In this document: positions 12,932-26,232 of the stretch, one piece after another
How the letters are laid out: each line of letters begins with the position of its first letter
Numbering within the stretch: position 1 is the stretch's first letter
Source: Allacma fusca
Taxonomy: Eukaryota; Arthropoda; Collembola; Symphypleona; Sminthuridae
Assembly: GCA_947179485.1 (NCBI GenBank)
Contig: OX359247.1
Span: 40,152,801-40,216,800, forward strand
Direction: 5' to 3'
Length of the DNA stretch: 64,000 nt
The notes under the pieces: generated by a model
The model's input: the letters and a program-made list of their open reading frames with translations, nothing else
Databases searched by the model: none
Told to the model about the DNA's origin: nothing
Program-made: the position numbers and the translations under genes

Positions 12932-13363
12932 AATTTCACAGGAAATAAAATTAAATCCGATATATGCAGTGGTTTGGAGGATTATCGGATTTAATTTTGA
13001 CAAATAAGTTACAACTAACAATGAGGGGCTTAAGTTAATTACATACATCCGAAAATTTAATTACATCGTGTTAAATTGACTACAGATTGGGTGTGACCCT
13101 AGGAAATTATTCGCTTCCAAATGGATTGATTGGAGTCATATGATATGGGATAGAAGCTCATTAGCTAAATTCTAAGTACTATAATTAAACCAAATCAAAA
13201 ATCGTAAAAATGCAATAGGACCCTTAGAATTTAAATTAAAATACAAAAATAGGATTAAGGCAATTGAACTGAAAGAACAGCAAATACAGTAGTAGAACCT
13301 CTCGCAAGTTGAAACAGTTGTTATAATTAATTTCAATGGTTTATTTTTATTTCCTGTGAAATT
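12932..13363. mobile_element. 432-bp element with 19-bp perfect terminal inverted repeats (MITE-like)
   Basis: The left end AATTTCACAGGAAATAAAA (12932-12950) is the exact reverse complement of 13345-13363. The interior is AT-rich and non-coding. The outermost AATT is palindromic, so a 4-bp AATT target duplication around TCACAGG ends is possible but cannot be told from the repeat. Near the right end, 13288-13312 has CAGTAGTAGAACCTCTCGCA, which recalls Tc1/mariner or Tigger-type ends. Size and structure fit a miniature inverted-repeat transposable element; the family is unknown. Confidence 0.5.
12947..12998. repeat. 16-bp perfect inverted repeat (hairpin) inside the MITE-like element
   Basis: Arms 12947-12962 (AAAATTAAATCCGATA) and 12983-12998 are perfect reverse complements separated by 20 nt. 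The left arm overlaps the last four bases of the terminal repeat. A transcript of either strand could fold into a 16-bp hairpin. Confidence 0.75.
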
Positions 13364-14009
13364 GGTATTTACTGTTTTCTATTTTATCTATTGTCCCGTT
13401 ATTACTTCCTTATAATGTTGCGTAAATTAAATTATTGCTTGTTTGTTGAAGTTAACTAATTTCTTAAAGTAAGCATGGTTAAAGTGGTTGTTTAGTAAGT
13501 CCTTGGTATTGTAAAAGTATGGATCCCAATAAGTTGTAGGAATAACTACGAACATCCAAAATACAGCCTATCTGAAGGCTATGCAGCGATGAGTTCCCAA
13601 TAATAGTATTTCAGCTGGCGTTGAACTATGCAAAATATTTGTAACTACGAAGCCTAAGCAAGAGTCCCATAAAGCCCGGAGATAAGCCCATAAAATAAGA
13701 ATCCAGTTTCTTGCTAATTCCACAGTAAATGAAGTGCATAATAATAGTGAGTTGCGTTCCCAGGTTAATTAACGAGCTAATGCTAGACAGGCGGAGAGTG
13801 AAGTGGAAGGTAATAAAATTTGAATAAAAATGGCACTTACACATTGATAAAGTAATAATTTCAAGACCGTATGATTTGTATTTATATAAAACAGGTTCAC
13901 TCCCACTCTCCCAGCAATTTTAGCAGTATTTTATGATTATTTTCCCGCATTTATAACTATGTATGGAGGACGTGTGGAAATAAACTTTTTATAGACGGAG
14001 AGACAGAGT

Positions 14010-14036
14010 GAGAGAGAGAGGGAGAGAGAGAGAGAG
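14010..14036 (+). repeat. (GA)n microsatellite
   Basis: Short GA tract with one interruption. Confidence 0.95.
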
Positions 14037-15187
14037 TCGGTAAGGAATGCGTGCATTAACCATATTGGTTACTTGTTTAATCCCCACTACCAATTACTTT
14101 GTGTGAGTGCTTGCTTATGCACACAACTTGTTAGTCACTTGAAGATTGCTCCGGGAGTGCATATATAGTATGTGAGCTGTGATTTCTGAGAGGTTTGTTT
14201 GATTTTTCCATCACATGATAATTGCCCAAAGAAATTGTATAAATTGTGGATTCACAACCTGAACGACTTGAAAATTACATGTTGTACTTCTATAGGCCTA
14301 GTCGGCTTCCACTTCAAATCATATAATTACAACTGAATTGATAATCATGCAAATTTCCCAAAAGGCAAACCTTCCCTTTACTCGTTCGTGCTTTCTACTG
14401 AATTATCTCCTCTTTTTATCTTTCTCTCTCCCTCTCTCTATCTCTCGCTTGCATTCTCGTTCTCCCTCCATACTCACTCTGCTCATGATTTTCGAATCAA
14501 ATTTGAAATTTTCATAAAATTTGCTCTATGAATTTTATGTAATTATATCACACAAATTATGTCCCAATTTCCTTAAACTGCCGTTGTAAAAAGACAATAA
14601 AAAACATTATACTAAAAACATCCCACTGGGTACAAATTCTGTAGCTTTAACGCCAATCAAGCAAAATTTCCACGTGGTTTTAGTTTGTATTGATAAGGTG
14701 CAGAAATACTGCTGAAACTGGAATCTCGCATTTAACTGTCATGAAATGTAAATTAAATTCTACTAATACAAATAATTACTAACAGCCGAATCATTCATTT
14801 CTAATACAAGAATTTGTTTCATGGTATTTTAATTCTTATAATTGGCAATCTTTTTAAAATAAGTATCACACAAAATTGCCTATGCCCCTAAATTATTTCT
14901 GTATGGATAAATTGAGGGTAATTTGTATTCTACCGTGACAGGGCTGTTAGCTGGAAATTTTCGGCAAAATTACTCATCCCAAAGTATTAATACTAACAAC
15001 TGAAGTTTACAGATATGTGGGGAGATAGTAAAAGCCCATGGATAAAAAATATATTAACATTTTAAAATAACACACGGAAATGTCGTGCAGAAGGCCAAAC
15101 TTTGAAACTCTGGGAATTGCGGGGATAAAAAAAAAAAGAACCACACACATAGCTCTTTTTATACCCTGGAAGTCTCCGACCCTGGAA

Positions 15188-15221
<34 letters not shown>

Positions 15222-15287
15222 CCCACCAGAATTAGCCCTGCTGTATATGTCACCTTTTTTTCTTACAGACACACACACACACACACA
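15188..15287 (+). repeat. paired (CA)n microsatellites
   Basis: Two CA tracts, 15188-15220 and 15269-15287, separated by about 48 bp of unique sequence. Confidence 0.95.
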
Positions 15288-16340
15288 AAAATCTAATATC
15301 TTCCCAAGAAAAGTATACCTTGAGATTGAGATTTGAAAGCGTCAAACCGCAAGGTAAACAAAGGGTACGGATGAGGAAGGAAGGGATGCGGGGTCTGTAC
15401 GTAAATACAATCGAGGATAATGACATGGTTCCTGTGCATTCAATAGCAATTTATTCCATGGATTACGACTTGAATTAAGCTCGATAAAAAATCAGGGACT
15501 GTCCAGACTGTAGAACAGACCTCCAGATATAATAGCATAATAGAAGGCTCAACTCTGGATATAACATCAATAAAAACACACATGTACACATGAAGGTAGA
15601 TACATATGCCTTAAAATGTAATAAGTGCAGAGCAATCATTTTTGTCCCTCGGAAAAACACAATTTGGAGCACATACTATTCCCCTAAATGACCAATCTTT
15701 TTCCGCCGCGAGTTCCCGAGTTTTTCAGGGCCCGCCTTTTCTTCTATGAAAGGGAAAACTTGGACAGAGTTCAGATTGTGCAAAAGCTCCTGATTATTTT
15801 TCCTCGAGTGCACGTTCCACATTAACATTTTGAAGAGGAGGAGGAGGAGAAGGAGGAAGGAGAAAAGAAGAGATTTTAATGTTGGATGGACTGGGGCAGA
15901 GAATTATTTGATGTGTTGGGGTGATTAAAGCTTATGATTTTATGAACATGTTGTTAGGAAATAATAATTTGGGAAAAAGGAGCAAGAGAGGAACAGGCAG
16001 GGAGGTAGCCTTTGATTTGCATGCAGTTCCATGTACAGAGAGCAATGGGCCGTTTTTGGCTTCGAGCGGAGGAATGAGAACTTGCATGAGACCGGGATGA
16101 TTAACATAACAATCTAGTTAGTTTATCTACCACACAACAACAACAACAATTTCTATGAGCTGAGAGGGGAATTTTATGCACACTTTGCTATAGCTAATTA
16201 TATTAATTAGAACTAGTCCGCGCCTTTCCCGCCGTTTACTTAATTGCTTGTGGGAACGAAATCCTGGCATTAAAAAACTACGGACCTCTGAGTCCCTCAT
16301 ACATATATAAGACTCACTCATATCAACTCACCATAGTAGC

Positions 16341-16386
16341 ATATATTTATATATATATATATATGTATATATATATAGATATATAG
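16341..16386. repeat. (TA)n microsatellite
   Basis: About 46 bp of TA with two interruptions. Confidence 0.95.
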
Positions 16387-17612
16387 GCTTTCATTCATAC
16401 TCTCGCACTTGATTTCTCCTCAAATGGCTTCTCTTGAAAAAGGGGTTCGCTTTGGGGTGCAAGTACAGGGTTAGTTCTTACATTTCCAATCATTTCCATT
16501 ATTTATTTTCTTCCTTGTAAGCCATATAATTATAATTTTTAATCCACTCTTGTAATTCTAATTCCGCCCTTGTAAGATTCTGCCATTGCTTTGTATTTTT
16601 TTTTTTAATAAAAAAATATATGAAATCCTGATTGCATTTTAGTATTTATTGCTCTGTCACAATTATTATTGCGTGCATTTAAAAGGTATGTATTTCCACG
16701 GCCGAAAGTAACTTCTATAAAAATACTCCTATAGCATAGCTTCTAAAGAATTCTGTGAAAAAAAAATCTACCTTCATAATTTTTAGGGAAAATATTGAAG
16801 AGCAGAGTGAAGCATGCTAGGAGCATTGGAACCCTTGGAAAGGACAACACAGCTGACAATATCCAAGAAAGGAATGGGGAATTCGCGTGTTCACCCCAAA
16901 AGCCAAGTCCCAGTCGAAAACTGATTTATGAGCTCGAGAAACAATAAATGCAAGCTTCTTTCTCCCGGCCATAATATGTACATAGAAGCATTACTAGCCT
17001 TAAGTATAGAGACCGGCAGAGTGGGACTCATGTATGAGAGGTGAAAGCATGTCCATGACCATGTCCTACCAATCATGTCATGTCAGTTCCATGACCGTCT
17101 CTGGTCTCTCCTCTGGTCTCCTTCCGTGCTTTCTATAGTCTTTGGGATTTTTCCCTAATAATCAACTAATTTACTGATGCATTTTGGTTTGATTCCCTAC
17201 TTGCGGTCTTGTGCCTTATTGTAAGTTCAGTTTGCTACAGTGAAGTTCTGTTGAAAAATTCCGGGAAGAACTGACATTCACAAATGGTAGGAGGCTCAAT
17301 GAAATCCTGTTAGGCGTTGGGGCTATTGAAATAAAAATTATAATTAAATAATTTTATGCTTAGCATCAATTGATAGATTTCGAGAGAGAAAAAGTATTTT
17401 CACAGGAAAGGTCGGCTGTTTTCCCAAGATTTTCCGCCTTGAATAATAAATAAATGGAGAGAGAGAGAACGCGGAGGGAAAGAAAAGCCGCACACACTCT
17501 CACGCAACTTTCTCATCACGTCAGCTCAAATACTCGGTCCGAGTAATTTTTTGTATTATTTAAAGGATTTCTCGGCAAATGGAATAGCTACAGGTATTCT
17601 CTTACCCTTTTC

Positions 17613-17613
17613 C

Positions 17614-17656
<43 letters not shown>

Positions 17657-17664
17657 TCTTTCTC
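17613..17664 (+). repeat. (TC)n microsatellite
   Basis: About 50 bp of TC with CCC and TTT interruptions. Confidence 0.97.
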
Positions 17665-18169
17665 ATTCCCGCTCTGTTCCCAACAAAAACATTCCACTGT
17701 CGCTTCTCTTAATTTCCTTTGCACACGACAACATGAGACCAAATGCGACAAAAAAATCTCAGCCTAAGAGAAATACATGCCTTGGACACATTTCTATAAA
17801 TTTGGTTCCTTCCTTCAGAAAAACTTGCTAAATTCAAAGAGCGATATTTGATTTTGACTATTTTGAGCTTAAAGCTCCTCACAATAATTTCTTCAAGGTT
17901 TAGTAAATACAAGGATATTTGTTGTGTTTTGAAAAAACTTTAGATATGTACACATATGTATGTACATTGGGACACTGAGAGTTTATGAGGGTGGGATTGT
18001 TGAAGGACTTATTATTACAACTTATATGCACTGGAATGTTTCTTCGGTTGCTGCCTTTGAGAGACGTCCCGCTGTGATGAGGATAGGGAATCAAGAGGGA
18101 AGCGTGCCAAGACGCCTGGAGGTTCCACTCAAGGGAAATACATAAAAGTCAACTTATTAAGACTCCTGG

Positions 18170-18191
18170 CTCTCTCTCTCTCTCTCTCTCT
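18170..18191 (+). repeat. (CT)n microsatellite
   Basis: 22 bp of CT. Confidence 0.95.
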
Positions 18192-19663
18192 GTATGGATG
18201 TGGTGGCCCTTTGTAGGTATTTTAACCTGACTTTTTTCCCCTCATGCTTCCATAGACCCAGAATGCTGTATCATTCTCCCTCATCAGAGACTATTGACAT
18301 GGAATTGATGAAATTACACGAGCATAATAACGCTTCTCTCTTGTTCTAATCCAACACAGGCTCTCGTCTATTATTCTTAAATGGGAGTTCAGAATTGGAA
18401 TTCGGATTATTTTATTATCCAGAGGTTGTGGATATTAAACAGCGTTAACGCCACTCAAAATTTAGTTCAACGAAACCGGGAGGCGAGTTTACTTGATGAA
18501 AAGTAAGTGCTTGCCTAAATAAGTTAGAAATATTAGTTTAGCCAAAAACGTAGCCAAAATAGTAATACATTTCCAAACATGGAAGTTTGAGCTTAAAATC
18601 TGAAACTACATAAATTCCAGGTATTTTGATGGTTATTTCAATAAGCTCTGCTATGTATTGGTAGTTAATTACGTGTGTCCGGAGCAGCTCGTGCCTATTT
18701 TTTCATGGGCTGGAGAATTCCGACAGGATTCAGCCTTATTGCTAAACTCTGCATGGAAAACGTTCCTGTATAGATACTATAGTCTCGTAGGAACTGAGTG
18801 TATTGAAAAGCGAAAAAGAAGGTTGGTTGTGGTAAGAGAACAAAAGTCTGGTCATGTTATTGCTTCTATTGTCCCTCGATGACGGCTGGGGTTAAAAAAA
18901 AAGTTGACAGCGCTCAATCTCTTTTCTGGACTAGAATTTTATGATTGTTGTTGTTATTATGATTATTACATTATCTCGGGGCATACAAACTACCAAGAAT
19001 TCCAAGGATTCTTTCAACATTTACAAATGCTTGCATTCTGATGTGACTAATATGTGCGTCATTTTGGGCTTAATTTATAGACATATAATAATAGTATTCT
19101 AAGGGTTGATGTATGTATGTATATGTAATTATATGTACGTACCTGAAGGAGGTGGTAGGAAGGAGGACGTGCGGGAATTCCAAAGGAACAGTAATTAGTC
19201 AACAATACATGTTCAATTCGACATTGTTGCTATGAAAAGAGCCTTTGTCCCGGCTGAAGTCAGCTTTTATTTATACAAATGTGTACTATTAGGAGCAGAA
19301 GACTGGGACAAAAAGCATTCCCATTCTGTTGCATCAATAATAAAGGGCTCTTTGAATAAACCTCACGACGTCTCGCTCCTTTCAACTTTCTAGCTAATTT
19401 TTTTGCTCAGGGGAAAATGAATCAAAATTTTTGGAATTTCCCACAATCATAAAAGTTCTGCAAAGATTTAATGCTATGCTAAAAATACACTGGGGAATGC
19501 CTTTTGTGAGGATTCTCGAAAGCGTCTCAACACTTCTAGTGGTAAATTTGTAAATTTTGTAATCAACAATTTTAGCAAAATGTTTTAAACAGCCAAATTT
19601 TAGAAGCAACAAACTATTATTTCTAGCAGTCAATATCAAATTTCTGCAGTCGAGAAATGATAG

Positions 19664-20022
19664 TCAGATTTGAAAGTGTTCTATGAGATTCATATTTTTG
19701 TAGTTGAGAAACCATTGGCGGAGACGCATTATTACTGCAGCCCAAAAAATTGCGCGAGTTGTCTTCGGACCATCAAAAATGAAGGGAAACTGGGCGCGTA
19801 TATTTAAATGACTCGGTGAGACAGTACAGTCTAATGTGACAAACGACTGAGACAAAGTACAGTCAGAGATGGGCAAGAGCCTCATTCGGTTAAAATATAT
19901 AGCCTCCGAAGTTTTCCCAAGGTTTGTGTGCTTCCTCGACCTAGCATATGCGACCAGGACTGTAAAATTATCATTGGAATCCACCCTATCCCAAGGAAAA
20001 CGAGAATCTATTTATTATTTAT
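19664..20022. other. coding-looking remnant of unknown type
   Basis: The minus strand is open for 106 codons (19664-19984). On the plus strand two segments in different frames also look protein-like: WRRRIITAAQKIARVVFGPS (about 19712-19771) and MGKSLIRLKYIASEVFPRF (19868 onward, to a stop near 20020). This could be a frameshifted transposon-derived gene. No family recognised. Confidence 0.2.
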
Positions 20023-23000
20023 AATGAAGATCAAGCGTTTCCACCGAACCCGAAAATAATTTGAGTCCTATTACCCAAAGCATCCATAGAATATAAAAAT
20101 GAAACTCTCCAGTCATGTGAACAACTTGAATGGACACAGTGCGTAAAAAATGAATGCCGTGTGGCCTTACCCCTTTATTGTCTGTCATAAAATATTTTTT
20201 CTCCCGACTGCGGAGAAATGTATGTATTCAAGTTACGTAGATATAGTTAAAAATGACTAGCAATGAAGAAGAAACAATTTCATATACGGATGGTAGCCTA
20301 CAAGAGTGAAGCCCTATATATATAATATGTACATATGTACATTGTAGTATATAAGAGTCACTGACCATAAAATGTACAACGGGCTGACGTCAGTTTATTT
20401 GATGGTCCGGTTCCTCGGCCTGGGTGAGCGTGATAAGCCGGGATTTGACACGGTCAAACGATCCACGATACACTCGATCACATTTCAAACGGCTCCCCCA
20501 TCATAGAAAACCATTACGTGATGCTCTCCTCCTCCTCTCTCCATTTTTTTCTAACATGACATCCCTCTCTGCCCTTTTTAACTCCATTTGAAATTACCAT
20601 TTCCACGAAGAAGAAAAAAAAAATTAATTTATTTTGAAAATTGGATCCCACCAAGGAAATGACTATGAGTATGAAAAAATTTTGCAATTTTCAAGGATTT
20701 ATTCGAGGAAACCAAGGACATTGGAGGAAATGACACTACCTAGTCGAAGGGAACAAACAACAAAGTTATAGTCGGTGTGAAAAATCCTAAAGAGTAGCTA
20801 ATGAGATTAATAAAGTCACCTCCGGACAATTAAGTAGGGAGATGAACCTGGGAATCAAACCGTCGCATGTTGGAAGCTCCCTCCTCCTCATACGTGTGAA
20901 TGAACATGACTTCTTACAAGGAATTAAGTCAAGATAATCTCAGATGAAATTTTGATTATGAGAATGCCGTACAGAACCCATGTATATAGAATATATCTAT
21001 ACAGAGCTTTGTCCAACAAAGCACAGAAGCTATGAATATGCACATTCTAACAAGCTCCACACACTTGACTTCAACAAACCCAGTACTAGTAGTGACTGGT
21101 GGGATAGGAAGTGCCAAGTCTTTCTTTTAGTAATAATAAGTGAGCGGCAGGAAGCGCTATTTTAAAACTTGCTCCCAAACAGTCTGACACAATACAAAGG
21201 TTTTCTCACCTTTTTACCTGAGCCTTGCTCATACTACAAGGCTCAGATCTCATTTTCCCGTACTTCATTTCACCCTCCCTTCATTCAGACAATCTGGCAA
21301 AACTTGTTCTTTTTTCAAATCAAACCGTCTCTCTTCATATGTTTACTCACTGTAACTTTTAGCGAAACATGCTCACATGTCATGTCTTTCCATTCACTAG
21401 AGGAAATTAATTTGAAATTCAATTCAAAATCTACCGCATTTTTTAACTGACACTCTTAATCATTTCCGGCCAATTACTTGGAAACGTTTGTGTGCCCAAC
21501 GCTGGTATCTTTGCAAATCTAGGCCTGTAACGATGCAGCTTTGCTGAGTGCGCCGAGCTCCTCTCCGTAACGTTCACATATCGTTTCGAAGTGGTAAATA
21601 AATGGTTCTTATATTGTCACCGAGAATTGCCTACAATTTAAATCCTCTACATCAAAAACCTCTCCCCGACTATGACTCTTACTAGCTTAAAATTTGATAT
21701 CCATTGATCAACCAAAAACCGAACAATATGTTCAACAAGGTGAGCCCAGAATAACTAAACTAAGAAAAATCTGTAAATCCTCCCCAAACTTATTTATTAT
21801 TTCACATGGCGACAAAGTTCTTCCCGGAATGAGCCAAATGCTCATGTATGAATTACCATGATTAGTAAGTGCAAAGCGTCTGGGAATGCTCCATATTAAT
21901 TAATTACACTCTCGCATCGTCTTCACAGGAGGAGTATATCCTCTAAATATTTAACATACATATAAGAAGTTGATGCCGTTCGGAAAGAAGCCCTCGTAAA
22001 TATCCCCCTAACTGTCAAGCATGAAATGGATTAAGGTAAAACGAATTGTGCCAAACCTACATACATACAATGAACGGAACACTAACACTGTCTGTCTCAT
22101 TAAGGGCAACTTTAAAAGTCCCAACTTTTCCCTCCTGTTGATATTTTGTCTCCAATAAAATTTTTACTCCATACTCGGGTAAATGGTAACTTGTCTCGTC
22201 AATACTTTTGCCTTTACAGAGAAAATGTTTTTATGAGAGTCTCGAACAGTCCGAGTGGACCTTGCATACGTAATACGTTCTATTGACATCTATAGGGATG
22301 TCCCCAGAGGCTTCATTAACCATTCCAGTCTTACATGGCCAGGCTGATTTATTATAAATTGGGATGGACAGCGTGGCGTCAATTCAAAGGCTATGATCAG
22401 CGTCCGATGTATGTGCAGTGTTAAATGTTGGGGCAGTTGTAAACGTGAATTATGTAAGGCTAGAGTCAGAGGGTAGGTATAGCAAGGTTAGTTACTAAAT
22501 GCATACATTCCTTACCATTAAAGCCCTGGTGAGCCCACTTTTTCATACACTGTGATGAATACACACTGTAATAAATACACATTGGGCTGGGATCATATGA
22601 ATGGTTCCAGTTGTGGCAGTAATGGAAAGCAGTGCATGTTTGATATTATTATGAGGGCTGTTGTGCACACAGTAAGAAATATTATGAGTGTCAGTCCATA
22701 TTTTATGACCGAAAGCAAGGTAGTAAAAGTTGAATGAGTATCTATGTATGTATCTGTAATATAGTAAAATAAAAAAAGGGGAAAGACACAGGGGAATTTA
22801 TAGAATTCAAATGTAATTTTATTTCACGCCGGTATGCATTTAATTACGTATGTAGTTGTGGAACATAATAGTAGTAATAATATCGTTTTTAAATAGAGAG
22901 TTTTAACCATATATCTTTATCGGGGTAATGTCTACATTATATAGTAGATGTCCACAATATCTTCACAAGTGTTTTTGCATATAACCCTCCCCACCTTCAT

Positions 23001-25794
23001 CAAGCATCCTTTTTTTAAATACAGTTTGAAGTGTAAAGGTTATTATTCATTACTTTATCGGCGTCCTTATAGTATGTACTTGATGTATAATTACACATAG
23101 GTCTACATGTATGTATATTAACATCGTATGTACTTATATATATATTAGCTATTTTTTTACAGACTTACTGAAATTAACTCTTACACGTATGTATGTATGT
23201 ATATTATACTATACACGGGAGATATAATTGTGGAGTATGTAGTAGTAGTAACGATAGGTCAATATTTAAGTCTGCTTTTAGATCTTTGTCTATACATATA
23301 TATATATATATATATATCTTCGTCCGTACAAGTTTTTACAGAGCTACATGTATGTATGTAATTATATAGTGTACCCTCTAAATATGTACTCTAATGTTTT
23401 TTTATATCAAATTACGTATGTTTACTTTGTTGGTATATATTTTCATGTGTTCATGAAGTAATATGTGATTGGTATATAACACTTATTACTATATCCTATA
23501 GGTCCTTCCTTACAGTAATGCAATCTATGTATGTATGCTTAATTATTATAATCATTACTAACTTTAATCTACAAATTACACTGCATATGTATTTTATAAT
23601 CTATATAATTATTTCACTTGTGTTTTTACTTAAATCTAGCCCTAAGATGTATGTATGTAATTATTATTATTAATTTATGGATATATAGGAAATCATGGAA
23701 AATAATTTTTGGTAAGAGTTGTCAATTCATCATGCAATACCATCTGACCTTGTATAAATTACGGTATGCTAATTATTACATTAATTATTTAATACAAACA
23801 CATTCACAACACTCACTCCGGGACTCGTGGATAATTTTGCAATTTCCCTCTCCTTCACTTAGAAAGTTCCAAGTTATTTCATGAGAATAAAACAATATAG
23901 TACTAGGGTATGGGGCTGGGATGAATAAATTAAAAACATGTGAGGTTACTTACTAACTAGTGACTTTCTGCTTTTAAAAAATAAAACTGAACTCAAAATT
24001 AGAAAAGGTCCTACAATCCCCTACGTAAGCATGGGTACTTTTAATTAATTATTTATTTATACAAATATATATGTATGTATATGTATAGAGAGAGAGAGAG
24101 GCATGCCATCCGGCAAATTAAACGTAAATCACACGTCACTGGTTTTTTTTAAAAAAAAAATGTTCCCTTCCAAGATACTAAAACGGTGCTAAAAACTACA
24201 ATCGCTTCTAACAGAAAATAACTGCCTGCAAAATCACTACAATAAAACATTTTCTACTGACTGGGGTACGTACATTGTATAAATTAACGGGATCTAAAAC
24301 CTAGAAATGTTTCCCTCTGCAAAAATGTCTTCACAATATATACTAGTACACAAACACGTATGTATGTACATGTGTATATATTGAAATGAGATTTAATTCC
24401 ACTTGAAAAATTGTATCACGAAAATTAATGTGGGGTACTTTGAGGTTTAAAAACAAATCTGGTCTATTTTGTTTATATACAATTTGAAAGAATACAGAGA
24501 TGACCTTCTACTTTTATGTATATGTGAGTTATTTCTGTGACGTGATATGACCTCCGAGTTGGAAAAGAAATGGAACACATTTAATTTTCTAAAGACGCCT
24601 TAGTAGGATCTTCCCATTTGGAACAGTCGACTCACTTCTATACAATTAATTACACAATTATAGAATCACTGAGGTTTCCAAAAAATCCATACAGTTTTTG
24701 CACCACGTTTGGTAATTGTTATTAGTTGTAGTAATTAAATTGTCTAATAAATATTCCCCCCCCCCCGCCCTCTTTCAACTGGGGCATTGTGAGAAGAGTG
24801 ACTTCACAAATAAATGCTCCAATAATATAGTAAGTAAGTGTTCACTAACAAAAATTGGATATTACTTATTTTTTTTGTGTAATATAATAACTTTTGCACG
24901 TTGAGAACGCACACCGTCCTTACACATAGTATTAATCCCTTAGACCTCGAATACCGTGTATTTTTAGTAGGTTCGTATGATTTTTTCCCTCAAAAATTGG
25001 TAACTTTCATTTTAATGTATAGATAATAATATTTGCAGTCACTGCACTTAACTTCAAAAACTTGTTCCAAAAATGGTATTTTTTTTAGGACAACACACTA
25101 GTATTACGTACAGGGAAACACGTCATAGGAGGAAACCATTAAAGCGTGCAACTTAATCAAGAGAGGAATCCGCGGATGTTTTGTCTTCAAAAAAAAAAGA
25201 AAGGTGGGTCTTTTCCTATATTTTGTTTTGTGTATTTTTTTTTGTAAAATCAAATCCATAAAGCTGAAGTTTTCTGATCGAGTTTACGTTTTAGTAGAGC
25301 TTTCCCCCCCCCCCCTGTATCGTGCAAAGGGACGGAACTGGATGAGCTTTCGTATGGGAATCAATTGCCATATTAATAGTCACATGTACATACATATGTA
25401 GGATGATGTGGTAGTACTACACAGGAGTCAAAAGGTATGGAACAAGATGGTCATCAGAACATTTCCTATAGAAAACACAGGATTGGTGGGTTGGTCGTTC
25501 CGGTTGTCTGCCTCTGTTTCGTTCCGCTTTTTCCCAACTTACAACACGAGGCTCACCGCAAAAGGACTAAAAATCTGAGTCTTCTTTTTTATACTGCTCC
25601 TCTTCTCCTTGATTCTATTTAATTACTTTGTATATATGTACGAGTTGCAGTATATCTAGTAGTCCTGGTAATTGTATATTGAAGCACTATAGATACAAAT
25701 GACTCCCATGTAGCCAAATGAATGGGTTATTGTGCAGGACGCTTGAGTGAGTTCCAGTGGGATCATCGCTGCTTTTAATAAATTAGGGACTTTC
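20023..25794. other. gene-free AT-rich DNA downstream of the GATA gene
   Basis: 22.7-24.6 kb is very AT-rich with repeated TATGTATGTA units and a (TA)n tract. Two C runs occur at 24757-24769 and 25305-25315. Part may belong to a long alternative 3' UTR. No other gene seen. Confidence 0.55.
23291..23318. repeat. (TA)n microsatellite
   Basis: Pure TA in an AT-rich block. Confidence 0.95.
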
Positions 25795-26205
25795 TTTCTG
25801 CAAACTATAGATATATTTATTGTAAACCCAACTATATGTACGGATCAATTTGACGGTGTATAGTAGGGGGATTTTGGGATGAACTGTAAAGCGGATGAGG
25901 TTATGTCAAAAAGGTCCACATTAACATCGAGATCATAAAAGGGTATCTTGCGGAGTTTTGCTCATTACTCGTCAACACAGCTTCATCCGATTTTTTTTCT
26001 TTTTTTTTTTGTTTCTCCTTAAATTTTTTTCCTTTTGGTAATCAACATCGAATACATTATTTTTTGGAAGGTACGAGGAATCTTGATACAAGGTTTGCAC
26101 TCGGGTTGTCTTGCAAGCTTGTGTATATTTATGTTGACTGGTGGGAGTTATTATTAATTGTCCAATCTTAGTTTTAAGATACTACTTTAGAAATGACTCG
26201 GGCAT
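25795..26205 (-). other. probable 3' UTR of the GATA gene
   Basis: AT-rich non-coding sequence after the TGA at 26206. It contains long A runs on the transcript strand (T runs at 25990-26030 on the plus strand). The first full polyadenylation hexamer on the minus strand is at 25816-25821, which would give a UTR of about 400 nt. A longer UTR reaching further into the AT-rich DNA below 25.8 kb is possible. Confidence 0.4.
25816..25821 (-). terminator. candidate polyadenylation signal AATAAA
   Basis: TTTATT on the plus strand reads AATAAA on the gene strand, about 390 nt past the proposed stop codon. An ATTAAA variant follows at 25774-25779. Such hexamers are common in AT-rich DNA, so position is the main support. 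Confidence 0.35.
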
Positions 26206-26232
26206 TCAAGTGTACTCCGTCCTCCAGCCGGC
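26206..26232 (-). CDS. grn: GATA transcription factor, probable terminal coding micro-exon
   Basis: Candidate last coding exon. A long pyrimidine tract ends in CCCTCTAG, followed at once by nine codons encoding AGWRTEYT and a TGA stop (stop at 26206-26208). The reading phase is 0, exactly what the preceding ATGACT|GTAAGT donor needs, and the intron would be 772 bp. The coding bases are GC-rich in an AT-rich neighbourhood. No other acceptor that I examined below 27005 gave an in-phase open end. The call rests on splice geometry and composition; I cannot check the peptide against other arthropod GATA C-termini here. The alternative is a terminal exon further downstream. Confidence 0.6.
   Translation of the reverse strand, partial: AGWRTEYT

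Larger units (their letters stand above)
13364..19660. other. gene-free flank with simple repeats
   Basis: Contains GA, CA, TA and TC tracts (listed separately) and no supported gene. The 61-codon minus frame at 16891-17076 lacks splice or domain support. Confidence 0.55.

Noticed and set aside
22552..22740. Alternative terminal exon for the GATA gene on the minus strand (acceptor CACAACAG, peptide PHNNIKHALLS onward)
   Set aside because: The open frame needs one extra base after the acceptor; in the required phase 0 it stops after two codons.
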